This document shows positions 1-8,232 of a DNA stretch of 46,828 nucleotides, one piece after another (the first letter of the stretch is position 1; each line of letters opens with the position of its first letter). Below the pieces are notes generated by a model, which saw nothing but the letters and a program-made list of their open reading frames with translations, was not told where the DNA came from and ran no database searches. The stretch spans positions 1 to 46,828 of the forward strand of contig NZ_JACMYK010000050.1 in the NCBI RefSeq assembly GCF_020889785.1. The letters run 5' to 3'. This DNA is from Bradyrhizobium acaciae. GTDB taxonomy: Bacteria > Pseudomonadota > Alphaproteobacteria > Rhizobiales > Xanthobacteraceae. The position numbers were made by a program, and so were the translations under genes.

Positions 1-4
1 CCCT

Positions 5-102
5 GGGAGAGGTCGATTTGCGTAGCAAATCGGGTGAGGGGTTACGGTCTAACGAGAGAGCAAGAGCCCTCACCCGGATTGCTTCGCAATCCGACCTCTC
101 CC
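5..102. repeat. dispersed inverted repeat
   Basis: Two arms of about 36 bases (5-40 and 67-102) are imperfect inverted copies. The outer ends are GGGAGAGGTCG and its complement, and each arm carries its own small hairpin around an AAATCG or AATCCG core. The spacer of 41-66 is not coding. It sits just downstream of the leftward GGDEF/EAL gene and could act as a transcript end. Similar nested-hairpin elements are common between genes in Bradyrhizobium; membership in a particular family is inference. Confidence 0.6.
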
Positions 103-160
103 AATGGGGAGAGGTGAACCAAGACCGCGCCAAGCCGATTCAACCAAACTTCATCGCGCT

Positions 161-2122
161 TTACGCCGCGTGCACCGAGTGCTGCGGATCGTGGTCGAGC
201 AGGGCGGTGATCTCGCCGGCTGACATCGGCCGGCCGATCAGATAGCCCTGCACCTCGTCGCAGCTGGTCTGGCGCAGATATTCGAGCTGGTCCGCGGTCT
301 CGACGCCTTCGGCGACGACGCCGATCTGCAAGTCCTGCGCGAGGCCGATCACCGATTTGACGATCGCGGCGCAATCCGGCTGGGTCAGCATGTCCCGGAT
401 GAAGGATTGATCGATCTTGATGCGGCTGAACGGTAGCTTGCGCAAATAGGTCAGCGACGAGAAGCCGGTGCCGAAATCGTCGAGCGCGACCGTTAGCCCG
501 AGCTCGAGCAGTCCGTTCAGGATTGCGGGCGCCGATCCGTATTTCGAGATCAGCATCGACTCGGTGATCTCGATCTCGAGTCGGCTCGGCGCGACGTTCG
601 CCGCGTCAAGCGCCTCGACGATGGTCTGCAGGATGCTCACATTCTGGAACTGGACCGCGGAGAAATTCACCGCGATCCTGACGTTGTCGGGCCAGCGCGA
701 CAGCATCGCGCAGGCGCGCCGGATCACCCACTCGCCGAGCTGGTGGATCAGCCCGCTCTCCTCGGCGATCGGAATGAAGACGCTAGGCGGGATCAGGCCG
801 CGCGTCGGATGCTGCCAGCGCAGCAGCGCCTCGAAGCCGGTGACGCGGCCTTTGCGGATATCGAGGAACGGCTGGTAGACTAGGAACAGCTGGTCGGCCT
901 CGATGGCCTGTTCGAGGTCGCGCTGCAACGCGCGCCGGTCGCGCGCCGACCGGTCGTCGCCGGCCTCGAAGAAACAGATGGTGCCGGGGCCGGACTTCTT
1001 CGCCCGGTAGAGCGCGATGTCGACATGCTTGAGCAGATCATGGGACGTGTTGCCGTCGCGCGGCGCGAGCACGATGCCGATGCTGATCGCGCTGCTGATC
1101 TCGAACCCGTCGATCGGGAATGGCTCGGCGAACGCCGCCACGAAACGCTCGGCGATCGCCAGCGCATCCACCGGCCGCGTCAGATTGGACATGATCAGGG
1201 CGAACTCGTCGCCGCCGATCCGCGCGACATGCTCGGCCGCGCGCGTGCAACGCTGCAACCGGGCCGCAAGCTGCACCAGGAACTCGTCGCCAGCCGGATG
1301 GCCGTACCTGTCGTTGATTTCCTTGAAGCGATCGAGATCGAGCAGCAGCACGGCGAATTCCTCGCCGGAGCGCGACAGCCGGTTCAGCGCGCCGTTGAGC
1401 GCCTCGTTGAAGGCGACGCGGTTCGGCAGATGGGTCAGCGGATCCTGGCGCACCGTCCGTTCGGCCTCGTGCTGGGCGATGATGCGGCGGCGGAACTCGA
1501 ATGCATGGACGAACACGCCGCGCAGCAGCACCGAGCCGTAGATCAGGACGAGCACGGCCATCAGCAGATAGATGAAGTCGCCGTCCCTGCCGAGGCAGAT
1601 TGCGGTGCCGACGAAGATCGGCCCGGTGAAGGCAATCGCGGCGATCGGGATCGTCGAGAACGCGAAGGCGCCGCCGGCCAGCATTCCGGCGCAAAGACAC
1701 GTGATCACCAATTGCGCGCCGCTCGAGGCGTTGGCGAAGAAGGCGACCGGGACGACGCCCCAGGCCGTGCCGAGCGCGAGCGCATTGCGCACCAGCCGGT
1801 ACATGGTTCGGCGCGACACGAATTGCGGCTTGGCGATGCGGCGCGATGCGCGCGCCTGCAAGCCGAAGAACAGCGCGGCGCTGCTCACCGCGGCCGCCCA
1901 CACCAGCGCGAAGGCCCAGTCGGCCGATTGCCAGAGCGCAGCCGCGAGCACGAGCGCGTTGCAGGCATTGGCCAGCATGATGCCGAAGGAATAGCCGAGC
2001 ACGAGCGAAACCTGCTCGGCGCGGATGTGGCCGGCTAGCGCTTCATCCGTCGGTGGTGCGCCGAAGGCGGCGAGGTCACCCGCGAACAAGGTCGCGAAAT
2101 ATGATCTGAGATAGGTACGCAT
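161..2122 (-). CDS. membrane-bound GGDEF/EAL cyclic di-GMP enzyme
   Basis: This 653-residue protein should make and/or break cyclic di-GMP at the inner membrane. About six hydrophobic segments occupy residues 35-205, with no known sensor domain that I recognise. A GGDEF domain follows with an intact GGDEF at 303-307. The EAL domain has EAL at 431-433, DDFGTG at 548-553, the glutamate of GVVAEGVET near 605 and QGYLIGRP at 625-632. All main catalytic motifs of both halves look intact, so either activity is possible. The start at 2122 gives the hydrophilic N-terminus before the first membrane segment. It stands alone, divergent from the damaged aromatic genes. A PilZ protein at 14460-14750 is a possible but unproven cyclic di-GMP reader in the same window. 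Confidence 0.93.
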   Translation of the reverse strand: MRTYLRSYFATLFAGDLAAFGAPPTDEALAGHIRAEQVSLVLGYSFGIMLANACNALVLAAALWQSADWAFALVWAAAVSSAALFFGLQARASRRIAKPQFVSRRTMYRLVRNALALGTAWGVVPVAFFANASSGAQLVITCLCAGMLAGGAFAFSTIPIAAIAFTGPIFVGTAICLGRDGDFIYLLMAVLVLIYGSVLLRGVFVHAFEFRRRIIAQHEAERTVRQDPLTHLPNRVAFNEALNGALNRLSRSGEEFAVLLLDLDRFKEINDRYGHPAGDEFLVQLAARLQRCTRAAEHVARIGGDEFALIMSNLTRPVDALAIAERFVAAFAEPFPIDGFEISSAISIGIVLAPRDGNTSHDLLKHVDIALYRAKKSGPGTICFFEAGDDRSARDRRALQRDLEQAIEADQLFLVYQPFLDIRKGRVTGFEALLRWQHPTRGLIPPSVFIPIAEESGLIHQLGEWVIRRACAMLSRWPDNVRIAVNFSAVQFQNVSILQTIVEALDAANVAPSRLEIEITESMLISKYGSAPAILNGLLELGLTVALDDFGTGFSSLTYLRKLPFSRIKIDQSFIRDMLTQPDCAAIVKSVIGLAQDLQIGVVAEGVETADQLEYLRQTSCDEVQGYLIGRPMSAGEITALLDHDPQHSVHAA

Positions 2123-2280
2123 CCCACTACGTTCTTGCGCGGTTTGGCCATGGCGCTGTGGCGAAGAATTCTCTGCAAACCTTTGACAAACTATGAACTA
2201 TTGCAACGGACCGTGCCACCGCGGGGACCCGGTTCAGTTCCACGGGCGGGCATTGCTAACAAATCGATACAAACGCGTGA

Positions 2281-2313
2281 CGTGACGTCACGGACCAGCG
2301 GTGTGACGTCACA
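2281..2313. promoter_or_regulatory. twin GTGACGTCAC palindromes, likely operator
   Basis: Two copies of the perfect palindrome GTGACGTCAC lie at 2282-2291 and 2303-2312. Each extends to 12 bases by a symmetric flanking pair (C/G in the first, T/A in the second). They are exactly 21 bases apart, two helical turns, so a dimer on each would sit on the same DNA face. They fall between the GGDEF/EAL gene (start 2122) and the dioxygenase-like remnant (start 2422). The binding protein is unknown; no regulator gene adjoins them. Confidence 0.55.
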
Positions 2314-2421
2314 GATGGGCAAAGACTGCCCGGCGCCACCCTGCTTGATCCTCCGCCGGTTTTTCGCAATGAGTTGGCAACGACCGGGATTTCCGCGAAC
2401 GGCAAGACCAGAAGGGTGCGC

Positions 2422-2754
2422 ATGAGCCTCCCGACCACGAACCACGATCCCGGGTTTCGGATCACACGGGCAAGCCATGTCGTCCTGACCTTCTGTGACC
2501 TCGCGGCGAGCCGGCAGTTCTACGAAAAGGTGATCGGGCTGATCCTGACAGCGGAGGAGGGCGACGCGCTCTATTTCCGCGGCGTCGAGAAGGCCTGTCA
2601 TCACAGCCTTGTGTTGCGCAAGGGCGAGGGCGCCGTCTGCGCGCGGCTCGGCTTGCGGGACTTTCAGGACGACGACCTCGACCGGCTCAAGGCGTTCTTC
2701 GAAGTGCAGGTGAAACCGAAGCCGCTGACGCTCGAGAGCAACCTGGCGAAGTAG
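2422..2754 (+). pseudogene. truncated extradiol dioxygenase-like VOC protein
   Basis: The reading frame encodes 110 residues. The part FRITRASHVVLTFCDL, followed by YFRGVEKACHHSLVL, matches the first VOC/glyoxalase module of extradiol ring-cleavage dioxygenases, which are normally near 300 residues with two modules. Similarity appears to stop after DLDRLKAFFE; the last 16 residues do not look like the family and the second module is absent. The metal-binding residues of the second module are therefore missing. The start at 2422 has a GAAGGG-like ribosome site. The stop is one base before the next gene, so the two were probably one operon. I infer a deletion that joined the first third of the gene to another tail. 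A short free-standing VOC protein is the alternative. Confidence 0.6.
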
Positions 2755-2755
2755 C

Positions 2756-4371
2756 ATGTCAGCCCCGGTCGCGAACTCCATCCATGACGTGGCGATCGTC
2801 GGCCTCGGGCCGGTCGGTGCCATCTTCGCCAATCTGCTCGCGCAAGCCGGCCTGAGGGTCGCCGTCGTCGAGCGCGTCGCCGACATCTATGACAAGCCGC
2901 GCGCGATCACGCTCGATCACGAGGCGCTGCGCGTGCTGCAGGCGATCGGGCTTGGCGATTTCATGGAGCAGGCGATCGCCCCGCACAACGGCTCGCACTA
3001 TCTCGGCGTCGACGGCGAGATCATCAAGATCTTCGATCCGATGCCGCCGCCGTTTCCGCTCGGCTGGATTCCGAACGTCACCTTCGTGCAGCCGGACCTC
3101 GAGCAGGCGCTGCGCGACAAGCTCGCCGACTATCCGCATGCCGACGTTTTCCTTGCTGCGGACGGCGTGGCGCTGCGGCAGGACGGCGACGCGGTCACGC
3201 TGACCGCACAGCGCGAGTCTGGCGAGGAGTTTTCGATCCACGCGCACTATCTGGTCGGCTGCGACGGCGCCAACAGCTTCGTGCGCAAGCAGCTCGGTAT
3301 CGGCCTGGATGACCTCGCCTTCGATGAATGGTGGATGGTGGTCGACACGCTGACCAGCGATCCCGCCAGGCGGCCGGCCAAGAGCTTTCAGTATTGCTGG
3401 CCGTCGCGCCCCGGCACCTTCGTGCCGGGGCCGCGCAATCTGCGGCGCTGGGAGATCAAGCTGCTGCCGGGCGAGGATCCCGAAGCGGCCGCGCGCCCGA
3501 CAATGTGGTGAAGCTGCTCAAGGGCTTCACCGATATCTCCGACCTCACGATCTGGCGCTCGGCGCTCTATCGTTTTCACGCGCTGCTCGGGCAGCGCTGG
3601 CGCGACCGCCGCGTGCTGCTGATGGGCGATGCCGTGCACCAGACGCCGCCGTTCCTCGGGCAAGGTCTGTGCGCCGGCATCCGCGATGCCGTGAACCTGG
3701 CCTGGAAGCTCCGCCTGGTGCTGCGCGGCGATGCCGATGAGGCGCTGCTCGACAGCTACGAGATCGAGCGCAAGCCACATGTCCGCGCCGTCGTCGCCAG
3801 TGCCAAGGAGTTCGGCAAGATCATCGGCGAGCTCGATCCGGTAGCCGCGGCCGCACGCGATCTGCGCCTGCGCGCCGAACTGAAGGCGGGCACGGCCGAA
3901 ACCATCAGGCAGAAATTCATTCCCGATCTCGTCTCCGGCCTGATCGCGCGCGATGGTGATCTTGCCGGACGGCTGTTCGTGCAGCCGCATGTGCATGCGC
4001 CGGACGGGCGGACCTGCCGGCTCGACGATCTGCTGCAACCGGAATTTGCGATCGTCACGGCGGCCGCCGAGCCGATGGCCTGGCTGTCGGACGCGTCCCG
4101 CGCCGCCTGGCAGCATCTCGCCGGCGAGCGCGTCGTCATCACCGCATCAGGCGAAAGCGGCGATGCCGGCGGCATCCAGAGCGTGGTCGAGCGCGACGGG
4201 CTGTTCGCCGACTGGATGCGGCACCACCGCGCCGCGGCGGTCATCGTGCGGCCCGACCGTTACGTCTTCGGGGCCGCCGGCAACGCCGATGAGCTCAACA
4301 GGCTTGTCGGGCAACTGCTCGAAGGCCTCGGTGCGAAAGGTTCGTCGTTGCCGGCGCCAGTCACTTCTTGA
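2756..4371 (+). pseudogene. frameshifted MhpA-like FAD aromatic hydroxylase
   Basis: Two overlapping frames together encode one class A FAD monooxygenase of about 538 residues, the usual length of 3-(3-hydroxyphenyl)propanoate hydroxylase MhpA and relatives. Frame one (2756-3511) has the FAD motif VGLGPVGAIFANLLAQ and then DHEALRVLQ. Frame two, from about 3495 to 4371, has the second FAD motif GDAVHQTPPFLGQG and the C-terminal thioredoxin-like region. The frames join near 3497-3500, where CGCCCGACAATG would become a continuous ARPDNVVKLL if one G were restored. As read, translation ends after GEDPEAAARPTMW. This is either a real inactivating deletion or a sequencing error. Its 3' end overlaps the convergent GlcG-like gene by 11 bases. 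Confidence 0.8.
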
Positions 4372-4834
4372 TGTCGGCCGCGACCAGCACACGATGGCCG
4401 CGCAGCAACTCTTGCAGGGCCTGCAGGGCCGCGACGCCGCATTGGGTGTCCTGCTCGCCATTGCCGCCGCTCAGCCCGATGCCGCCGACAACCTCGTCGT
4501 CGACGACGATCGGAAAGCCGCCGACGAACACGGCAAATTTTCCGTCGAAGCTCCACTGGATGCCGAAGGCCTCATTGCCGGGGAGGGCTGGTCCGTTCGG
4601 CGGCTGGTTGAACAGATGGGTGGAGCGCTTGTGCCCGGCCGCAGTGAACGCCTTGTTCCAGGCAATCTGCGGGCCGGTGATCCGCGCACCGTCCATCCGC
4701 TCCAGCGCCAGCGGGTAGCCGCCCTCGTCGGTGACGCAGACCGTCTCCGCAACGCCGATCTCGGCGGATTTTCGGATCGCCGCGGCGATCATGTGGCGGG
4801 CTTCGGCAAGTTCAAGCTTGAACGACTGTTTCAT
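4361..4834 (-). CDS. GlcG/HbpS-family protein
   Basis: This is a 157-residue member of the GlcG/HbpS (DUF336) family, small proteins often found beside catabolic and haem-linked enzymes, whose role in such operons is poorly defined. Typical features are the early ARHMIAAAIRKSAEIG helix, VCVTDEGGYPLALERMDGA, and the glycine-rich GGFPIVVDDEVVGGIGLSGG strand-loop. I chose the start at 4834 (MKQSFKLELAEA) because family similarity begins there; an upstream in-frame start at 4876 would overlap the aldehyde dehydrogenase by 4 bases. It is the last gene of the permease-dehydrogenase operon, 38 bases after the dehydrogenase stop. It may bind haem or a small organic ligand of the pathway; this is inference. 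Confidence 0.85.
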   Translation of the reverse strand: MKQSFKLELAEARHMIAAAIRKSAEIGVAETVCVTDEGGYPLALERMDGARITGPQIAWNKAFTAAGHKRSTHLFNQPPNGPALPGNEAFGIQWSFDGKFAVFVGGFPIVVDDEVVGGIGLSGGNGEQDTQCGVAALQALQELLRGHRVLVAADIKK

Positions 4835-4872
4835 CGCTGTCTTTCGGGATTGGAGTGGACGTCGACGGCCGC

Positions 4873-6378
4873 TCAAGCGCCGCGGTAGACCGTTTTGATC
4901 TGGGTGTAGAATTCGAGGCCGGTACGGCCAGACTCGCGGAAGGTCGAGGTACTCGACCGTTTCAATCCGCCGAACGGCGCGTTGATCAGATTGCCCGTGG
5001 TGGTGCGGTTGATCTTCACGGTGCCGGACTGGATGTCGTTGGCGAAATCATGCATGACGCGCGGGTTGCGGGTCACGATCGCGGCCGACAGGCCGTATTC
5101 GCTGGCATTGGCCTTGGCGATCGCATCGGCATAGCTGTCGACTTCGATGATCGCGATCACAGGGCCGAAGATCTCCTCGCGTGCGATCGTCATGTCCTGG
5201 GTCACGTCGGTGAAGATCGCGGGTGAGACGAAGTATCCGCCGTCATAGCTGGCACCGGTGAGCCGGTCGCCGCCATAGAGATGCGTCGCTTCCTTCTTCC
5301 CGATGGCGATGTAGCGCAGCACGGTTTCGAGCTGCCTGGCGGTCGCCAGCGGCCCCATCTCCATCCCGCTGGTGAGGCCGCTGCCGAGCTTGATCGCCTT
5401 CACCTTGGCGAGCAGCTTTGCTGTGAACTCGGCCCGCACCTGCTTCATGACCAGCACCCGGCTGGTGCCGGTGCAGGCCTGGCCGGCCAGCGAGAAGCCG
5501 CCCTTGACCGTCAGATCGACCGCCAGGTCGAGATCGGCATCGTCCATCACGATGAGCGGGTTCTTGCCGCCGAGCTCCATCTGCGTGCGGGTCGTGAAGC
5601 CGACCGCGCGGCAGATCTGTTCGCCGGCCGTCGTCGATCCGGTGAAGGAAATCGCGCGGATCACCGGTGGCTCGGTGGTCGCAGGCCCGATCTCGCCGGC
5701 CTTGCCGGTGATGAAGTTGAGCGCGCCTTTCGGCAGGCCCGCCGCAATCAGCGCTTCCGCCAGCCGATAGCCGCTGAGCGGCGCATCCGACGACGGCTTG
5801 AACACCACCGTATTGCCGGTGATGAGGGCCGGCGCGATCTTGCGCGCCGGAATCGAAATCGGAAAATTCCAGGGCGTGATCACCGACACGACGCCGAGCG
5901 GCTCGCGCAGCGTATAGACCGTCATGTCCGGATCGTCGTTCGGAAACACTTCGCCGGTCAGCGACTGTCCCTCGACGGCGTAGAACCGCAAGGTCTGTGC
6001 CGAGCGCAGCACCTCGTCGCGGGCGAGGCCGAGCGATTTGCCCATTTCCCGCGTCATCTCCCGCGCAATGTTATCCGCACGCGCCTCGAGATGATCCGCG
6101 GCCCGGTTCAGGATGGCGGCGCGCCTGGAAATCGACGTCCGCCTCCAGCCTTCGAACGCGGCGGCCGCGGCATTGACGGCCGCTTCCGCCTCGGCGGCGG
6201 TGGATTGCTGGAAGCGTCCGACCAGGTCGGCGTTGTCGGCGGGATTGACGTTCGTGAACAGTCTGCCGGAGGCGCTGGGCAATCGCTCGCCGGCGATCAG
6301 GTTCGGAAATTCCTCGATCCCCGCTGTGCCCTCCGTGGAGGGACGCGAATTGCGTGCGGTCGTTTCGGTTATCGTCAC
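4873..6378 (-). CDS. NAD(P)-dependent aldehyde dehydrogenase
   Basis: This 501-residue enzyme should oxidise an aldehyde to a carboxylate. It has the full superfamily set: PWNFP at 169-173, FTGSTT at 245-250, the general-base glutamate E268 in ELGGK and the nucleophile C302 in GQACTGT. The N-terminal NVNPADNADLVGRF resembles the alpha-ketoglutaric semialdehyde dehydrogenase branch, but substrate cannot be set from sequence. It starts 10 bases after the stop of the permease gene and is followed by the GlcG-like gene, so the three are probably cotranscribed leftward. In context it probably finishes an oxidation begun by the divergent diiron oxidase module, which is my inference. Confidence 0.93.
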   Translation of the reverse strand: MTITETTARNSRPSTEGTAGIEEFPNLIAGERLPSASGRLFTNVNPADNADLVGRFQQSTAAEAEAAVNAAAAAFEGWRRTSISRRAAILNRAADHLEARADNIAREMTREMGKSLGLARDEVLRSAQTLRFYAVEGQSLTGEVFPNDDPDMTVYTLREPLGVVSVITPWNFPISIPARKIAPALITGNTVVFKPSSDAPLSGYRLAEALIAAGLPKGALNFITGKAGEIGPATTEPPVIRAISFTGSTTAGEQICRAVGFTTRTQMELGGKNPLIVMDDADLDLAVDLTVKGGFSLAGQACTGTSRVLVMKQVRAEFTAKLLAKVKAIKLGSGLTSGMEMGPLATARQLETVLRYIAIGKKEATHLYGGDRLTGASYDGGYFVSPAIFTDVTQDMTIAREEIFGPVIAIIEVDSYADAIAKANASEYGLSAAIVTRNPRVMHDFANDIQSGTVKINRTTTGNLINAPFGGLKRSSTSTFRESGRTGLEFYTQIKTVYRGA

Positions 6379-6388
6379 GGGATTCTCC

Positions 6389-7930
6389 TCAATGCCAGAT
6401 CAGGACCGCGCAAGCGGTCGATATCGCCAGCCCCGTCAAGACCGGGACCATCGCGGTCCGCACGATCTGGAACACGGGGACGCGCGCGAAGCCGGCCACT
6501 GCGATCAGCGACGACCACGCGACGAGGGTGCCGCCGCCGGTCCACACCGCGCCCATCTGACCGATCGCGGCGAGCGTCGCGGGCTCCATCCCGACCGACG
6601 GTGCCAGCGCGCCCGACAGTGAGCCGGTCAGCGGCAAGCCGGCAAAGCCCGAGCCGTCGATGCCGGTGATCATGCCTGAGATCAGGATGCCGAAGGCGAC
6701 GAAAAACTCGTTGCTCGGGATCCAGCCTTGTGCGGTTTGGATCAGTTCGAACAGGAGGCTTGGCGCCTGGGCCGCGGGCACTCCGAGGATCGGAGCGGAA
6801 AGGCCCGGCTCGGCGCCGAGAAAGAAGAAGCCCGCGATCGGCAGCACGGAGCCCATCGCCTTGAATGCGAAGACGAAGCCTTCGGTGACGTGATCGGCGC
6901 TGGTGTCGAGGAACTTGCGCAGGTTGTCGGTGATGAAGGATGCGCAGATCATCAGGATCGCGGCGACGCCGCCGACCAGGGCTGCGGCGTCGCCGCCCTT
7001 GAGGTCATGGCCGATGCCGAGCTTGGCGAGCACCATCACCGCGATGACGCAAAGAAAGGCAAGCGGCGTTGCGACCGCAAAGAATTTCGACCAGCCCTCG
7101 CGGCGGGGCGGCAGCTTCGCAAGCTCCTTGTCGATCTGCGCCTGGGTCGCGAACGGCCGCTGGCCCTCCGCGGTGGCGCGCGCGATCTCCGCCTTGTCGA
7201 AAGTGCCCTCCTGCTCCAGCCGTGCCAATTCGCCGTTGCTGGACTGCGCCTGCCAACGTTCCAGCAGCGTGTCGTCGGGCTTGGTGATCGACTTGCGGAT
7301 CGAGAAATAGGCGAGCGTCAACGCTATTCCGCCGGTGATGAGGGAGAGCACCAGCGCACGGTCTGCGACGGTGGCGGCGCTGACCGCGGCGCCGGCCGCC
7401 TTGGCGCTGATCCCCGGTGCGACGCCGATCACGTAGTCCGACGACAGCGCCATGCCCTGTCCGGCAATCGCGATCGCGATGGCGCCGCCGAGCGGCGACA
7501 GGCCGGCCGCAATCGCCGCGGGCAGCAACACCGCGGAGACCAGCGGCACTGCCGGTGTCGGCCAGAAGAACAGCGAGATCACATAGGTGATGGCAGCGAG
7601 AACGAAGTAGGCGGTGTGTCCGCTCTTCATCACGGCGCGGAAAGGTTCGACCATGCGGATGTCCGAGCGCAGCACCTTGAGCGCGTTCAGCAGCGCGGTC
7701 ATCAACGCGATCACCAGGAAGATGTTGAAGAGCTCCCTTGCCGCGGTGAAGCTCGCGTTGAAGACGCTGGCGAGCGCCGCAACCGGGCTGTGCGTCCATG
7801 CAAGCGCGACCAGCAGCGTTGCGATCACCGATGGCACGACGACGTTGGCGCGCCAGATCATGGTGAGAACGATGACGGCGACGCCGAGCAAATAGACCCA
7901 GTGCGCGGCAACGATCGGAACGTGCTGCAT
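6389..7930 (-). CDS. multi-pass permease, probably organic anion uptake
   Basis: The protein has 513 residues and about 12 hydrophobic segments. A soluble loop from about residue 215 to 290 is rich in charged residues (LLERWQAQSSNGEL and on). Paired glycine- and proline-rich half-helices, such as FFWPTPAVPLVSAVLLPAAI and the mirrored ITGIDGSGFAGLPLTGSL late in the protein, suggest the inverted-repeat layout of ion-transporter superfamily carriers. I do not recognise the exact family. The start at 7930 (MQHVPIVAAHW) follows GAGGGG; the same frame runs upstream to 8068 but through the operator region. As first gene of the operon with aldehyde dehydrogenase, it probably brings in the pathway substrate. 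Confidence 0.8.
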   Translation of the reverse strand: MQHVPIVAAHWVYLLGVAVIVLTMIWRANVVVPSVIATLLVALAWTHSPVAALASVFNASFTAARELFNIFLVIALMTALLNALKVLRSDIRMVEPFRAVMKSGHTAYFVLAAITYVISLFFWPTPAVPLVSAVLLPAAIAAGLSPLGGAIAIAIAGQGMALSSDYVIGVAPGISAKAAGAAVSAATVADRALVLSLITGGIALTLAYFSIRKSITKPDDTLLERWQAQSSNGELARLEQEGTFDKAEIARATAEGQRPFATQAQIDKELAKLPPRREGWSKFFAVATPLAFLCVIAVMVLAKLGIGHDLKGGDAAALVGGVAAILMICASFITDNLRKFLDTSADHVTEGFVFAFKAMGSVLPIAGFFFLGAEPGLSAPILGVPAAQAPSLLFELIQTAQGWIPSNEFFVAFGILISGMITGIDGSGFAGLPLTGSLSGALAPSVGMEPATLAAIGQMGAVWTGGGTLVAWSSLIAVAGFARVPVFQIVRTAMVPVLTGLAISTACAVLIWH

Positions 7931-7962
7931 GGTTGTTGTTTCCCCTCTGTCGCGCAAATAAT

Positions 7963-7975
7963 GTATACTGTATTC
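7963..7975 (-). promoter_or_regulatory. GAATACAGTATAC operator before the permease operon
   Basis: Read leftward, the site is GAATACAGTATAC, an imperfect palindrome matching 12 of 13 bases of the rightward site at 8152-8164. It lies 33 bases before the permease start. A TTGATC-like -35 element sits about 16 bases upstream of CAGTAT, so the site would overlap the -10 region. The spacing and symmetry suit a dimeric GntR-type repressor, and the nearest such gene is at 10138-10950. The pairing is inference. Confidence 0.6.
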
Positions 7976-8133
7976 AAGAATGGCAAGATCAAATTGCAGG
8001 CCTGCGACCAGGCGATGGCGCAAGGGCAGGAAGCATCCTTGGTCGCAATTTATGCATGGAAAGCACAAAATAGCGGCGGGCAGGTGCGCGTGATGCCGGC
8101 GGGTTGGAGGGCAGGAAACCGCAATTCTGGCTG

Positions 8134-8164
8134 TTGACAGCCGCTAAAATCGTATACAGTATAC
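8134..8164 (+). promoter_or_regulatory. promoter with GTATACAGTATAC operator before the HDO operon
   Basis: A consensus -35 TTGACA at 8134-8139 is followed 17 bases later by CAGTAT, inside the perfect 13-base palindrome GTATACAGTATAC (8152-8164). A repressor bound here would cover the -10 region. The matching site in the permease direction is at 7963-7975. Together they suggest that both arms of the cluster are controlled by one regulator, probably the GntR/FCD protein encoded at 10138. The rest of the 302-base divergent region holds no gene that I can support. Confidence 0.65.
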
Positions 8165-8232
8165 AAACATCAGAACGCGACCGGGCGCCTCGTTGCCTGG
8201 ACAGCAATCCTTCACGGCACAGGAGCGCCACG

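Noticed and set aside
3490..3510. Programmed ribosomal frameshift in the hydroxylase gene
   Set aside because: There is no slippery heptamer or following pseudoknot-like structure; a plain deletion or read error is simpler.
5281..6669. 462-codon frame antisense to the aldehyde dehydrogenase
   Set aside because: The dehydrogenase on the other strand has every catalytic motif; this frame is Arg-rich and without family features.
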